Source: Polytrichum commune (Eukaryota; Streptophyta; Polytrichopsida; Polytrichales; Polytrichaceae). Taken from it: a DNA stretch of 64,000 nucleotides. Made by a program: the position numbers and the translations under genes. This document shows positions 25,745 to 35,692 of this stretch, one piece after another. The DNA lies in assembly GCA_950295325.1 (NCBI GenBank), contig OX485803.1, positions 49,181,554 through 49,245,553 on the forward strand, read 5' to 3'. Under the pieces are notes generated by a model, which saw only the letters and a list, made by a program, of their open reading frames with translations, ran no database searches and had not been told where the DNA came from. Each line of letters begins with the position of its first letter. The first letter of the stretch is position 1.

Positions 25745-26159
25745 ACTATTCGGAATCACTGTTCAAGATTGAAGCCCTCATATGAGTTTCATTTTGAAGG
25801 GCTCTCAAATTTCAGCCCTTCAATTCAAAGGCTGGTCTAAATCCATAATCTAAGAATATAGAAATGAAATACAAAACTCATATTAAACTTGTGCATGAAG
25901 TATACAATACATGTTTCGAGTACAATGTGGAGATTTAAGAACCAACCATCGAACTCGACTTCTTGTAGTGACAGTGCCCTGCGCTTGTTGGTTCTTGTGA
26001 CGGGGCAGATCATATTGAGGACTTCTTCGAGTGACGTCTTCATTCTTCAATTTGGGGTTGCGTTTTGAAAGGCCGTTTTGAGAGAGGTATATTTTGAAAG
26101 CCGAAATCGCGTTTGAAGGGCATTGAAGACTTCAATCTTGAACACTATTCGGAATCACT
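25745..26159. mobile_element. 383-bp inverted-repeat element (25,761-26,143) between 16-bp direct repeats
   Basis: Ends are GTTCAAGATTGAAGCCCTCA on the left and, as reverse complement, GTTCAAGATTGAAGTCTTCA on the right. Both are followed further in by a CCCTTCAAA-type motif. The element is flanked by identical ACTATTCGGAATCACT copies at 25,745-25,760 and 26,144-26,159. Such a long duplication does not fit hAT (8), MULE (8-11), Harbinger (3), CACTA (3) or mariner (TA). A minus-strand frame of 68 codons (25,837-26,043) lies inside; its function is unknown. Confidence 0.7.
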
Positions 26160-27969
26160 CAATGCCATAACTATGTAACGAGGATGTAATATATTACCAA
26201 GCAAAGTCATTCATGTTCTCTAATGTCCAAACAACCCATTGAACTTTTGTTAATAATAATAATCGAACTCCTAAGAAAGAATGTTATTGCGTTGTGTAAC
26301 TCTGAACAGTAACGTGCACTAATTGGGATAAGCAATGTAGAGATTTTTTTTTCAATAGATCTTTCTATAAGATGCTCTTTCAAGGATACATTTTTCAATT
26401 GAGAAGTGGAAATGAAATGTTGAAGTCCTCAAGCATCTGTGGCCCAACTATTCTAGGCCATTAATTAATAACGATTATGGATGTGCTTCTCACCCCTTCA
26501 TACTATAATACAAACTTGCAACGCAAATTGTTGAAGCTTCATATAACATTGCTAAGTAGCTACATTACAATCTTTTTTCTAAAGAAAGAGTTTGTAGTTT
26601 CTTTTTCTTTTTCTTATAATGTCTAGTCGGTTGTCGAAAGGTTCACGGTACACAACCTAAGTGCTCCTCATTAACAAGAAATCTTGAAATCAAAGGATGA
26701 TTATGTTCATGTGATACCTAGTCCCACATAACACGACCAAGGACTAATGTAATGTTATGCAACTATGAATCCTCTCGTAATATATTGCCAACTTGGAGAA
26801 GGTGAAAATAAAATTTATGTTTCTACCATTCAACAAAATTGTACAATCTTAATTTTTTCAACGTACAAGAAAAAATTGATGTGAAGGAAATTGTATTTGA
26901 ACACTTTATGTTCAAAGTTTTATGCTATAAAAATCAAATGCTTAACTTCGATTATAAACTTGCACCTTTATTTAGCATAGCATGTTGCTAGAGCAAGAAT
27001 GATTATGATAATACTTGACAATAGTGGTCAAATGTATGGCCTATATATAGAACTAAAAGTAACATTAGCATGTTGTTTTAATTATCCTCCACAATATAGG
27101 CTTTTATATGTAGCACGTGTATTACATTGGTTGGAAAGTCTTGGGTCATGGGATTTGTGATGACCATGTAAGTACTGTTCGGTAAAAACCTTGCCCTTTG
27201 TAGGTTTGTTAACTTAAATTATCCTAACTTAGATTCAATGGCCTATTCCAAGATCTACGATGTTGATTTTGTTGTCAATTTTATGAGTAATTTGTTGTCA
27301 AGCTTTGAGGGATTTTGAATGTTTTCGCCTCAATTTACATGACAACAAATCTATGATCGATTGGAAGAGAGCAATAGACTTTTTGAGGATCTTAATTGCC
27401 ATATATTGACTAGGACAAAAAAAATACACTTGAAAAGCCCCTTACGCCTTTAAGAGCAACTCATATGGTCATTAGAACATGATTATACAAGTGATCAACA
27501 TTCTAGAGTTCTATGGGACAAGGCCCACATGTTTTCCAATTCCTTAGTGCACATGCATTAGGAGAGAGAGCTGACTAATCTTGTCTGGATTAGACTCTTG
27601 TTAGGATATGTTATCCTTCTTGTAGAGTTATGTTATGTAGTGTTATTGACAACATACATCCCTAGAGTAGGGTCTTGATAATCCACTGGTAATTTATTAT
27701 ATATTCCTCATATTGGTGGTTCATATTATTCATAGAACCGGTAGAACTACCTTCTGTCCCTACTGGATGGTACGAGTGACACTCATTATACATCTTAGTA
27801 TATGTTCAGTATACATTTTCCATCCTTCTTTCTGTAAAGGTGCTTATAAGAACAATTTCAGTTCGTGCACCTGATCCTTTCCTCATACTTATTGTTCATG
27901 ACTCACATAATATTGCCAATTGTTTTAACGACATCCCTCGATTCCTGGATTCTCCCGTACAAGACTGTT
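26160..27969. other. Intergenic
   Basis: No gene is recognised. The sequence is AT-rich with short broken frames. Confidence 0.5.
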
Positions 27970-28520
27970 CAAGAACTCATAGGGTCATAAGAAACCCTTA
28001 ATCTCAGATGGTCATTTGTGTATGCGTCATTGGCACCTCCATATGACGTTGGTTAAGTGTACAAATTATATAGACAGAGTAGGACTCTGTTCTGAGTCAT
28101 ACTTTCAAATAAAAAAGGAGCGATCAAAGAATTCCTTATCCTTCTCATATGGTTTTTGTAGAAACTCAATCTGACAGATCCATATAATTCCATACCCTGC
28201 TCAATATCATGGATACCCAATACTTTCATATGGTCAGTTCCAGAACTCAAGGGGTTAGTAGAAACCCTTAGTCTCAGATGGTCCTTTGTGTGTGCATCAT
28301 TAGCACCTACATTCGACGTTGGTTAAGTGTACACACTACTTAAACAGAGTAAGGATCTGTTCTGAGTTGTACTTACTGTTCTCAGCAACTTATAAGGGAG
28401 ATATCAGAAAATTCCTTATCATTCTCACATGGCTTTTGTAGAAACTCATTCTTACATATCCATGTAATTTCTCAACCTGCCTAGTATCATGGACACCCTA
28501 TACTCTCATATGGTCAGTTT
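27970..28520 (+). repeat. Two tandem copies of a unit of about 270 bp
   Basis: Copy A (about 27,970-28,236) and copy B (about 28,237-28,520) share, in order, AGAAACCCTTA.TCTCAGATGG, GACGTTGGTTAAGTGTAC, CTGTTCTGAGT, AATTCCTTATC.TTCTCA and TTTTGTAGAAACTCA. They also share a closing segment with ATCATGGA and CATATGGTCAGTT. Divergence suggests an old duplication. No coding frame is conserved between the copies. Confidence 0.85.
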
Positions 28521-29803
28521 CAGAATATGTGAAAAGTGGTTCTGAATACGGACTAGTTTCTGAAATTCAGTAAAAACTTTTTTCCTTGACTATTCAGCAA
28601 GTCATCAGATCAATTTTGAATGTAAGCGGTCTTACAAATTAACTTCACTGGTATTATCTGATGCTCTTTTTTTCTCAAATGGTTACTATGGAGGCACTTA
28701 AGGGTGCAGTCCATAGAACATTATTTCTCTTCTCATCTGGTCCTGAGTTTTACTACAGAATAGTACCCGTACTCAAATGGTAATATAATCCCTGTAGTTT
28801 GTCGAAATTGGCTAATGACAGTCAGCTTTGATTGATAGCTAGTTATAAGCAGGGAAAGAGTTCAAAATATCTCTGCCGTATATTATAGTTCATATATGAA
28901 CATATATCTCGTCTAATCAGAACAAGGGTATGTATCAATCAATATGTAGAGATAGTATATATTGTTTTTCTTCAAGAAAGAGATACTCATAGTCAGTTTT
29001 CCAAATTTCAGGGAGAAATTTCTTGTGAGTTTTGCTATGAGCGGACAATTCTTCGGAATGTGCATAGCACTCGTAGAAGAGGTCCTCACCTGTGCCCATG
29101 CTCCCCAACATTACCAAAACATAAGTTAGTGGAGCGTACAACAGGTGTATTCAGACCTTCCTACTTGTTATCGATGTCAACAAGCCTATACATCTTCCAT
29201 AGAATTTCTTGATATACAATATCATCTATATTTGCATATAATTGTAAGAATCTTGAAGCAAGAATTGGGAGATTATAAGTTTATAACTGAATCACCCATG
29301 TATTACTACTCCTTTTGAAGTGCAGTCTATGTAGTAACACTACTCATATTTCAGCACCTTGAAATCGCTGTTGGATGAACTCATCTTGCTCATCTTGATG
29401 TAGCTACTCTTCTTGGGAGTATGGTATAATACTGTCGTTAAAATTCGACTTCACTGATACGAAGTAACTCTATCAGGAATCTCAGAGACTTTGGTGAGTA
29501 CTTTAGGCAATTAACTCTGTGGCAAACTCAGAAGGTGCTACGGCAGACTATCTGTGCATCTTGGCACGTTTCTCAGTCTATAGACCACTTCGTAGTCTCT
29601 CACTGCTGCAGATAGCTGCCTGCTTCTAACACACTCCCTTGAGCTATGATCCTCACGTACTGCCTCACTCAACCATAGGTGACTCTGTTGTGACAGACCG
29701 CACCAGTGTGCTGGTTTATATAGTACTATTCTTTTTTCCTTTTTCTTATTGCGGGCAGCCCTTGAAGAATTTTTGGTGGCCCGTTCTTGCAGATTTTCAA
29801 GAA

Positions 29804-29805
<2 letters not shown>
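28521..29805. other. Intergenic, probably part of an old transposon
   Basis: A phrase CTCACCTGTGCCCATGC near 29,088 recurs inside both R2 copies (near 12,966 and 30,345), which links this stretch to the R2 family. No protein-coding content is recognised. Confidence 0.4.
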
Positions 29806-29843
<38 letters not shown>

Positions 29844-30963
29844 GACTTTTCAATGCTTTATGCAAAGCTTGAACTTCCTCTTTTCAGAGGCCTAATCCTT
29901 CAATGTCTTCCTCATTGCTTTGCAAGGGTGGGTGGGTGGGAACCCTCATAACACTCAGTCTTTTCAAACCAAAGCCTTCCTATATAGTACCTTAATGCTA
30001 ACAATGCATAATGCAAAATGTTTGTACCCATGCCTAATTGTATGTAAACAACATAAACATGCTATGGTATGTCATACTGCTCCTCATAAGTATTTGCATC
30101 ATACTTAGGGTTTCAGTACTCATATATTGCTCATAAGTACCAGTAACAAACTGTGGCTGACTATTCCATACCTTGGTAGATTTAATCACCTATCTTCATG
30201 CATTGCTCCAACATATAAGTAACCTATCTACCATATATATGGAATACATACCAGGATATATGCCCAGTAGTCTTAACCAAAGGAAATGCATAATATGTCA
30301 TAGTCACAATACATCATTGTATTGAGAGTGTGAAGGGTCTGCCTCACCTGTGCCCATGCAACCAACCAACAAATAATTGAGGATTAGTTACGTACACGAG
30401 GTAAATAACAGCAGAACCCAGTTGTTATCCATGTCGCACACATTAAACTACATCAAATGCATAATAGTACTTCAAATAGTAACACTCATTGCACAATGTC
30501 AAATGGGTGTTCAAACCTGTTCCTTAGCCATGAGTGTATCACCACAAGTAGAATACTCCGCTTGGTGAATAGCTCTAGTATCCTTTACTTAACACACGTA
30601 TCTAGTATCCCAGTAATTGTGCACTAAGTTACCGCACCAAGCTCTTGTGTGAATGGTAAAAAAGAGCCTCTTTTAGGGTTTGAGGGTTTATATTGAAGAT
30701 CTTACCCATGGTAAGTTTTGTCAAGCCCTAAGTTTACCATGGGTTAAAGACGTGTTCCACGCCCTTAACTCTGGTTACTTTGTTCCATTCATCCATACTC
30801 ATGAAAAATCAATTCACATGGTAATTATATTTGCTTTCCATGTGTATATAAGATGTATTTCATGATTCAATGTCCGTCTTTTATTATTATTATTATAACA
30901 AAAAAAGAATCGTTTGCAAGGTGTATAAAGTGAAGGTTCATGAGCTTAGAGTGAACACTTGGC

Positions 30964-31000
<37 letters not shown>
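29806..31000 (+). repeat. 1.1-kb dispersed repeat (R2), copy 2, bounded by GA tracts
   Basis: This is the direct-orientation counterpart of 12,450-13,564. Long (GA)n tracts occupy 29,806-29,841 and 30,969-31,000. The copies lie about 17.4 kb apart. The DNA between them holds only smaller elements and no gag or pol, so I do not read them as the two LTRs of one element. Confidence 0.8.
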
Positions 31001-31002
<2 letters not shown>

Positions 31003-31652
31003 TCATGTGCTCATCACTTTCAAAGTTTTTGAGTCAATGTTGCAATCTCATCCCATTCAATATCAATAACTATTCTACACTCAATAATGAACACAATTGG
31101 GAGGACCCGTGTATCCAACGAAGAAATCACACAAGGATGTGCTTTTGATAACCATAACTAAATAAGGGGAGGTCCGATTTTCAATCTTGTTTTTGCAAAT
31201 GTTTTCATCGTACATTAGCTAATGCAACACGAGTTTTGTTGTGTAAATGAAAAACAAACCAATTAACATCCACATATATAGGTGGTACCTTAACGAACGA
31301 CAAAAAGTAAGCAAACAAGCAGGCCCATCTACTCTTCCTTTTTGAAATTTGAGAGAATCAAGATTTCAGTGAGCATGGGAGTGACGAGTTGCTCAAGCCT
31401 CCAAGTATCTTCCAAAAGTGGAAATGTGTCACCCGAGCCACGTGGACACCTGGAATGGAAGGATCTGAGACTCTCTCGGATCCGGCCTCTACAAAGGAGC
31501 CTGCCCCTTGTGTCTTCATTCCTCAAACAAAGCACTCTACTTTCTTCCACTTCTGCACACACACTTCTCTCGCACACCCAGCTCTCCATCCCTCTCGCAT
31601 CCCTGTTCTTCCCGCTCACTCGATTCTTGTTGTGCTTCCCGGTTCTTTGAAA
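31001..31652 (+). promoter_or_regulatory. Upstream region and 5' leader of the peroxiredoxin gene
   Basis: The last 140 bp before the start codon are strongly pyrimidine-rich (CTCTC and TTCTTCC runs), as is common in plant 5' leaders. A G-box core (CCACGTGG) lies at 31,438-31,445. I see no convincing TATA box at a fixed distance. Confidence 0.5.
31438..31445. promoter_or_regulatory. G-box (CACGTG) upstream of the peroxiredoxin gene
   Basis: The palindrome CCACGTGG lies 215 bp before the start codon. G-boxes bind bZIP and bHLH factors in light, ABA and stress responses in plants. That this one acts on the peroxiredoxin gene is inference from position. Confidence 0.45.
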
Positions 31653-33865
31653 ATGGCCCCCATTGCAGTTGGCGAGACCATCCCCGACGGTGTTCTCAGT
31701 TACTTGGACGAGGACAACACGGCGCAGAAGTTCCATGTCCACGAGGAGCTCAAGGGCAAGAAGGTCGTCCTGCTCGCTGTCCCCGGTGCTTTCACTCCCA
31801 CTTGCAGGTGCCTTCCCCCCCCCCCCTTTCTCTCTCTCTCTCTCTCTGTCATTTTGGAGGGCTATTTTGGGAGGGAAGAATTTAGTTGGGTTATCGTGGC
31901 GTGAGGATCTAAAGGAAATTTTTGATTTTTGTATTTCCGGTCATCTTCCTCAAATGTCGAGGAATGTGGGTTTTCGTAGGTTTTTGATGTTTTGTTGGGG
32001 GCGATGTGTCTCCCCTGTTTCCCGAAGCCTTTTTTGAGAGCTACCTTGTGAGGGTGTGGTTGGGTTGTCGTCGAGGGTGGGGTATTATAGGAAATTTGTA
32101 ATTTTTGAATATCTCGTCATCTTCCCCAAATGTCGAAGAATGCGGACTTGGTGATGATTTTGTGGGTTTTTGTTTTCTTGATAGATTTGTTTCTTCAGTG
32201 ATATGTCTCACGTGTTTCCGAGGCCTGCACGAAGGGCAATTTCGAGGGTCATCTTGAGAGAGATAGAGAGAGTTTGGCTGGGGTGTCTTTGCGTGGGGGA
32301 TTAGAGGAAAATTTTGATTTTATGTATTTCTGGATTATCTAACGTAAATTTCCATGACAACAAGAATGTTGTCACTGTATGCTCCATGCGCCCTCCTTCA
32401 GCCTCTCGATTTGGTGTTGTTTTGGGTGGATCGGTTTCTTGGGTCTATTGTGTCTCCCCTGTTTCCAAGGCCTGATTTTTGTAGCACCGAGGGGCATTTT
32501 GGAGGGTCGTCTTGAGAGAGCTATTGTTTGGTTGGTTATCGTTGAGTGCAAAATAAATGGACATTTTCTTTCTTCTGTTTTGAGATCATGTTCTCCAAAA
32601 TGTAGAAGAATGTGGGCGCTGTATGTTCCACGAGTTCTTCACCTTCTTGGAAAGTGCCGCTATATGGACCTTTTTGGGTTTCAATTAAGGGGTTTGCGCG
32701 GATCGGGTGATCTGTCTGTCTGTTTGGACCTTATCATTGTTGCAACCGGAGATATGTTCCGAGTATAAATAATTCTTTGATATGGTATCTTATTATCATA
32801 GGATGACGTGAGCTTATATTTTAGACATATACGCCGTAGAGGACATTTTTGATGTGTATTTGGCATCTTGTTCAAATATCGCTGCAGAGGGGACGGTTTC
32901 CTGAAGTAAGTCATGTATGTGGCTGACGGTTAGCCACTCTTTTTGGCTTACAACTGGACGATTTCCACGGATCGTGTGGTTCCTCTTTCCAGTATTCAGT
33001 ATTCTGGGTGCAAGCGAGATTTGTCGAAGTGGCTTCTTAGTATTGCATTCCGCGATCGATTAGGTAGTCGACTGACTGGTATGACGAATAAATCTTGATG
33101 TTGTATGATTTGACGACGTGGATTTAAATTTAATACAATATTCGGTGGGTACGTCAGGATTTGTAAGCACACTGACGGCTGGCCTTTGCGTTTCTGTTTA
33201 CAGCCAGAAGCATATCCCTAGTTTCATCGACAATGCTAAAGAAATCAAGAGTAAGGGTGTCTCTGACATCATCGTCATTTCAGGTTTGTGGCTTGCCAAT
33301 GCCTTGTCCTGGTTATATGCCCTGCCCTATCTTGATTTTTATATGGCTGTGATCAAATTTTACAATGATTCTGTTCGAAACCTCTACAGTAGTCACGTCG
33401 TGTAAATGGTTTCTTGAATGATTGGTTTAGATTGAAGCAAATGTTTGTGCCAATGCCCTGTCCTTAATTTGTATGCCTGTGATTGAATTTGCATCGATTC
33501 TGCCTGCAGTCTCCACAAATGGCAGTTGTAGCAGTCACTTAGGTTGCTCGAATGTATTGGACATAACTGATTATTTGGTTTGGATCTTGTTCTCCGGTGG
33601 TGCAGTGAATGACCAGTATGTGATGAAGGCATGGGAGCAATCCTACCCCGGCAATGAACATCTCAAGTTCTTGGCAGATGGGTCAAGCGAGTTTACAAAG
33701 GCATTGGACCTGGTGCTTGACCTCAGCGAGAAGGGTATGGGCCACCGCTCCAGAAGATACTCTCTCCTTGTCGACGACCTCAAGGTGACGGTTGCAAACA
33801 TCGAAGAAGGGGGCTCATTCAGCGTCTCTGGAGGAGAGAACATCCTAAAGGCTTTGGAGGCTTAG
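31653..33865 (+). CDS. Type II peroxiredoxin (atypical: single cysteine)
   Basis: Exons are 31,653-31,807, 33,204-33,283 and 33,606-33,865. All borders are GT-AG, phases agree, and the product is 164 aa, the usual size of cytosolic plant type II peroxiredoxins. These thioredoxin-fold enzymes reduce H2O2 and alkyl hydroperoxides using glutaredoxin or thioredoxin. The active site VPGAFTPTC places the peroxidatic Cys at residue 51, and a conserved RSRR lies later in the chain. No transit peptide is visible, so it is probably cytosolic. The oddity is that the second, resolving Cys of plant type II enzymes (about residue 76, as in EIICFSVND) is Val here (DIIVISVND). No other Cys occurs in the protein. 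Family assignment is firm; catalytic mechanism is inference. Confidence 0.93.
31850..32660 (+). repeat. Degenerate tandem repeats in peroxiredoxin intron 1
   Basis: Intron 1 (31,808-33,203) contains three to four decayed copies of a 200-245-bp unit. Each has a GGTTGGGTTRTCGT-like start, AGGAAATTTTTGATTTTT, CATCTTCCYCAAATGTCGA and a closing GTGTCTCCCCTGTTTCC (near 32,006, 32,204 and 32,450). A C-run and (CT)n tract lies at 31,816-31,848. Some long open frames cross this intron but are not coding. Confidence 0.75.
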
Positions 33866-35692
33866 AAAGTTCCATCTTACCTATTTGCAAAGATGCTCGA
33901 AGATGAATATTCTGATGAGGTTTAACCTGGAAGAAAGCAGAATCTCGGATGTCAAGCAGACCGAATCGTCGCTGCTGCTCTGTTCCGGAACTTGACCTTT
34001 TTTGTGCATAAACTTGTGGTTCCTCGCTGGCTAGATGTTCTCAACACCATCAGCTTATCAGACCTGTGCAAATGACTTTGTCTCCCGACTTTAGACAAGT
34101 TAAATTCACTGGACAACCGATAAATTTTCTGAATCCTCTTTGTGTTTATATTCCTCTTGGGGAAAGTTTTGTTTGTTGCATATACTGCTCGTCTTTGTCT
34201 CCAAATTCTTTTTGTTTTGTTTTGTATGGTTTCCAAAGGGTAACACTCGTATTCGGTGCTATCTTGCAAACTCAGGTTTTCATATGTTCACTATCCTCTT
34301 GGGAAGGTTTGTGATTTGCATATTGCTCGTCCTTGTATCCAAACTTTTGTGCTGAGATATTTCCTGTATGGTTTCTAAGCAGTCATGAGTTCTTACTTTG
34401 CTCAGTGCAATCTTGCAAGTCACGTCCGAAGATTATATCCACCAACACTTTCCCTTTTCCAACCTTGAACAGGTATTCTAGTTGCACTTTTTTGTTCTGA
34501 TATTCTCCTACTTGCTGCCAAAAAATGTGCTTGTACCACTTCACAGCATTACGATTACTGACAACTTGAGGGAAAAATGAGGTTCCCTTCACCTCAAGGT
34601 TTTTGTTGAATGCGGATTGCACCTGCAGCAACCATTGCCACCACTTCCACGCAAAATCACTGCTGCTTGCTGCATCTCAAATCATAGACTTGCTATTGAA
34701 ACTATCTCTATCCTGATTCTTGGAAAGCATACAAATTTTGCTCTTACAATCCACTTGGAAATGTGGCACAATGATGACCAACGCTTTTGTAAACACATCT
34801 CAATCCTGAAGTGAAAGTAAACTATCAATAAATCATAGTTTGACAACAAATCCATACATTTGGGAAAAGGAAACACCACAGTTGTGGTGAGTCACCTAGC
34901 ACGACCATTGTATCCACCCCCACAACACAAATGTAAATGTGTGGGATATAAGTATGTCTCAAGTGTGAGCCTGGGTGGGTCAAGCTAGTCTTGGATAGGC
35001 CGTTATGTGATTTAGGACAGTGAATTCCATGCGCATACCCTATTTTAAATCCTAAAATTCTCCCAAAAATTTTGAGATGAAAAGAGGAAGTCCCCATATT
35101 TGACCCAAATTTCAAAATAGGCCCAAATACACAACAAGCTAACAAGCTCTTAATAGAAATCTTTCTCAAGGAAGGATCAAACCTCGGTTTCCCTTTACGG
35201 ATTTAGAGCCCTTGAAAGTGCAACAATAAATCTACTCTCACATCAACGGATGAAAATCATCTACGGTGTGTCATCCTAGGCACAGTTGCAGGAGACATTT
35301 CATGACCAGCGACTGATGTTTCTTCGGCCGGGCGTTGAGAGATTTTCAGTGAAGTTTTGCAATATGTCAAATCTTGCTTCAGCACGATAGGCATTATTTG
35401 TCAGGACCATACTACGAGTATTTCTCTGGTCCTTGGGCAGTAGGTAGTTGGCAGGTACTAGAATCAGTATGAACACCAAGGTTGCCGATCAATCCCCATC
35501 CGGAGACATGGAATTCTGAGCCAGTGAGTAGCTAGGAATCAGAATTGCAAGAGTTTTTTATTTGATTTTTTAAATTAGAAGATTGAGACGGTTTTGTTAT
35601 TGGAAGACATTGAAGAGCTTCCAAGGAAGCGTGATCGAGGAAGGGTTTGCAGTAGGTGCCATTGAGGTTTTTAGGTCACAGGCTTCTCTGCG
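33866..35692. other. Peroxiredoxin 3' region, intergenic, and ATP12 upstream region
   Basis: The first 450 bp are T-rich and probably include the 3' untranslated region. A diverged pair of segments (about 34,130-34,230 and 34,280-34,380; shared TCTTGGGRAAGKTT and TGTATGGTTTCY) suggests local duplication. An 82-codon minus-strand frame (34,383-34,631) matches nothing that I know. The last 150 bp before 35,693 are the likely ATP12 leader. Confidence 0.45.

Noticed and set aside
12450-31000. Reading the two R2 copies as LTRs of one retrotransposon
   Set aside because: No gag or pol lies between them. The interval holds unrelated DNA transposons, and the copies are too diverged at scattered sites to tie them to one insertion.
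31389-32037. Long overlapping plus-strand frames of 124-171 codons at the peroxiredoxin start
   Set aside because: Only 31,653-31,807 is coding. The rest is pyrimidine-rich leader and intron read in open but unsupported frames.
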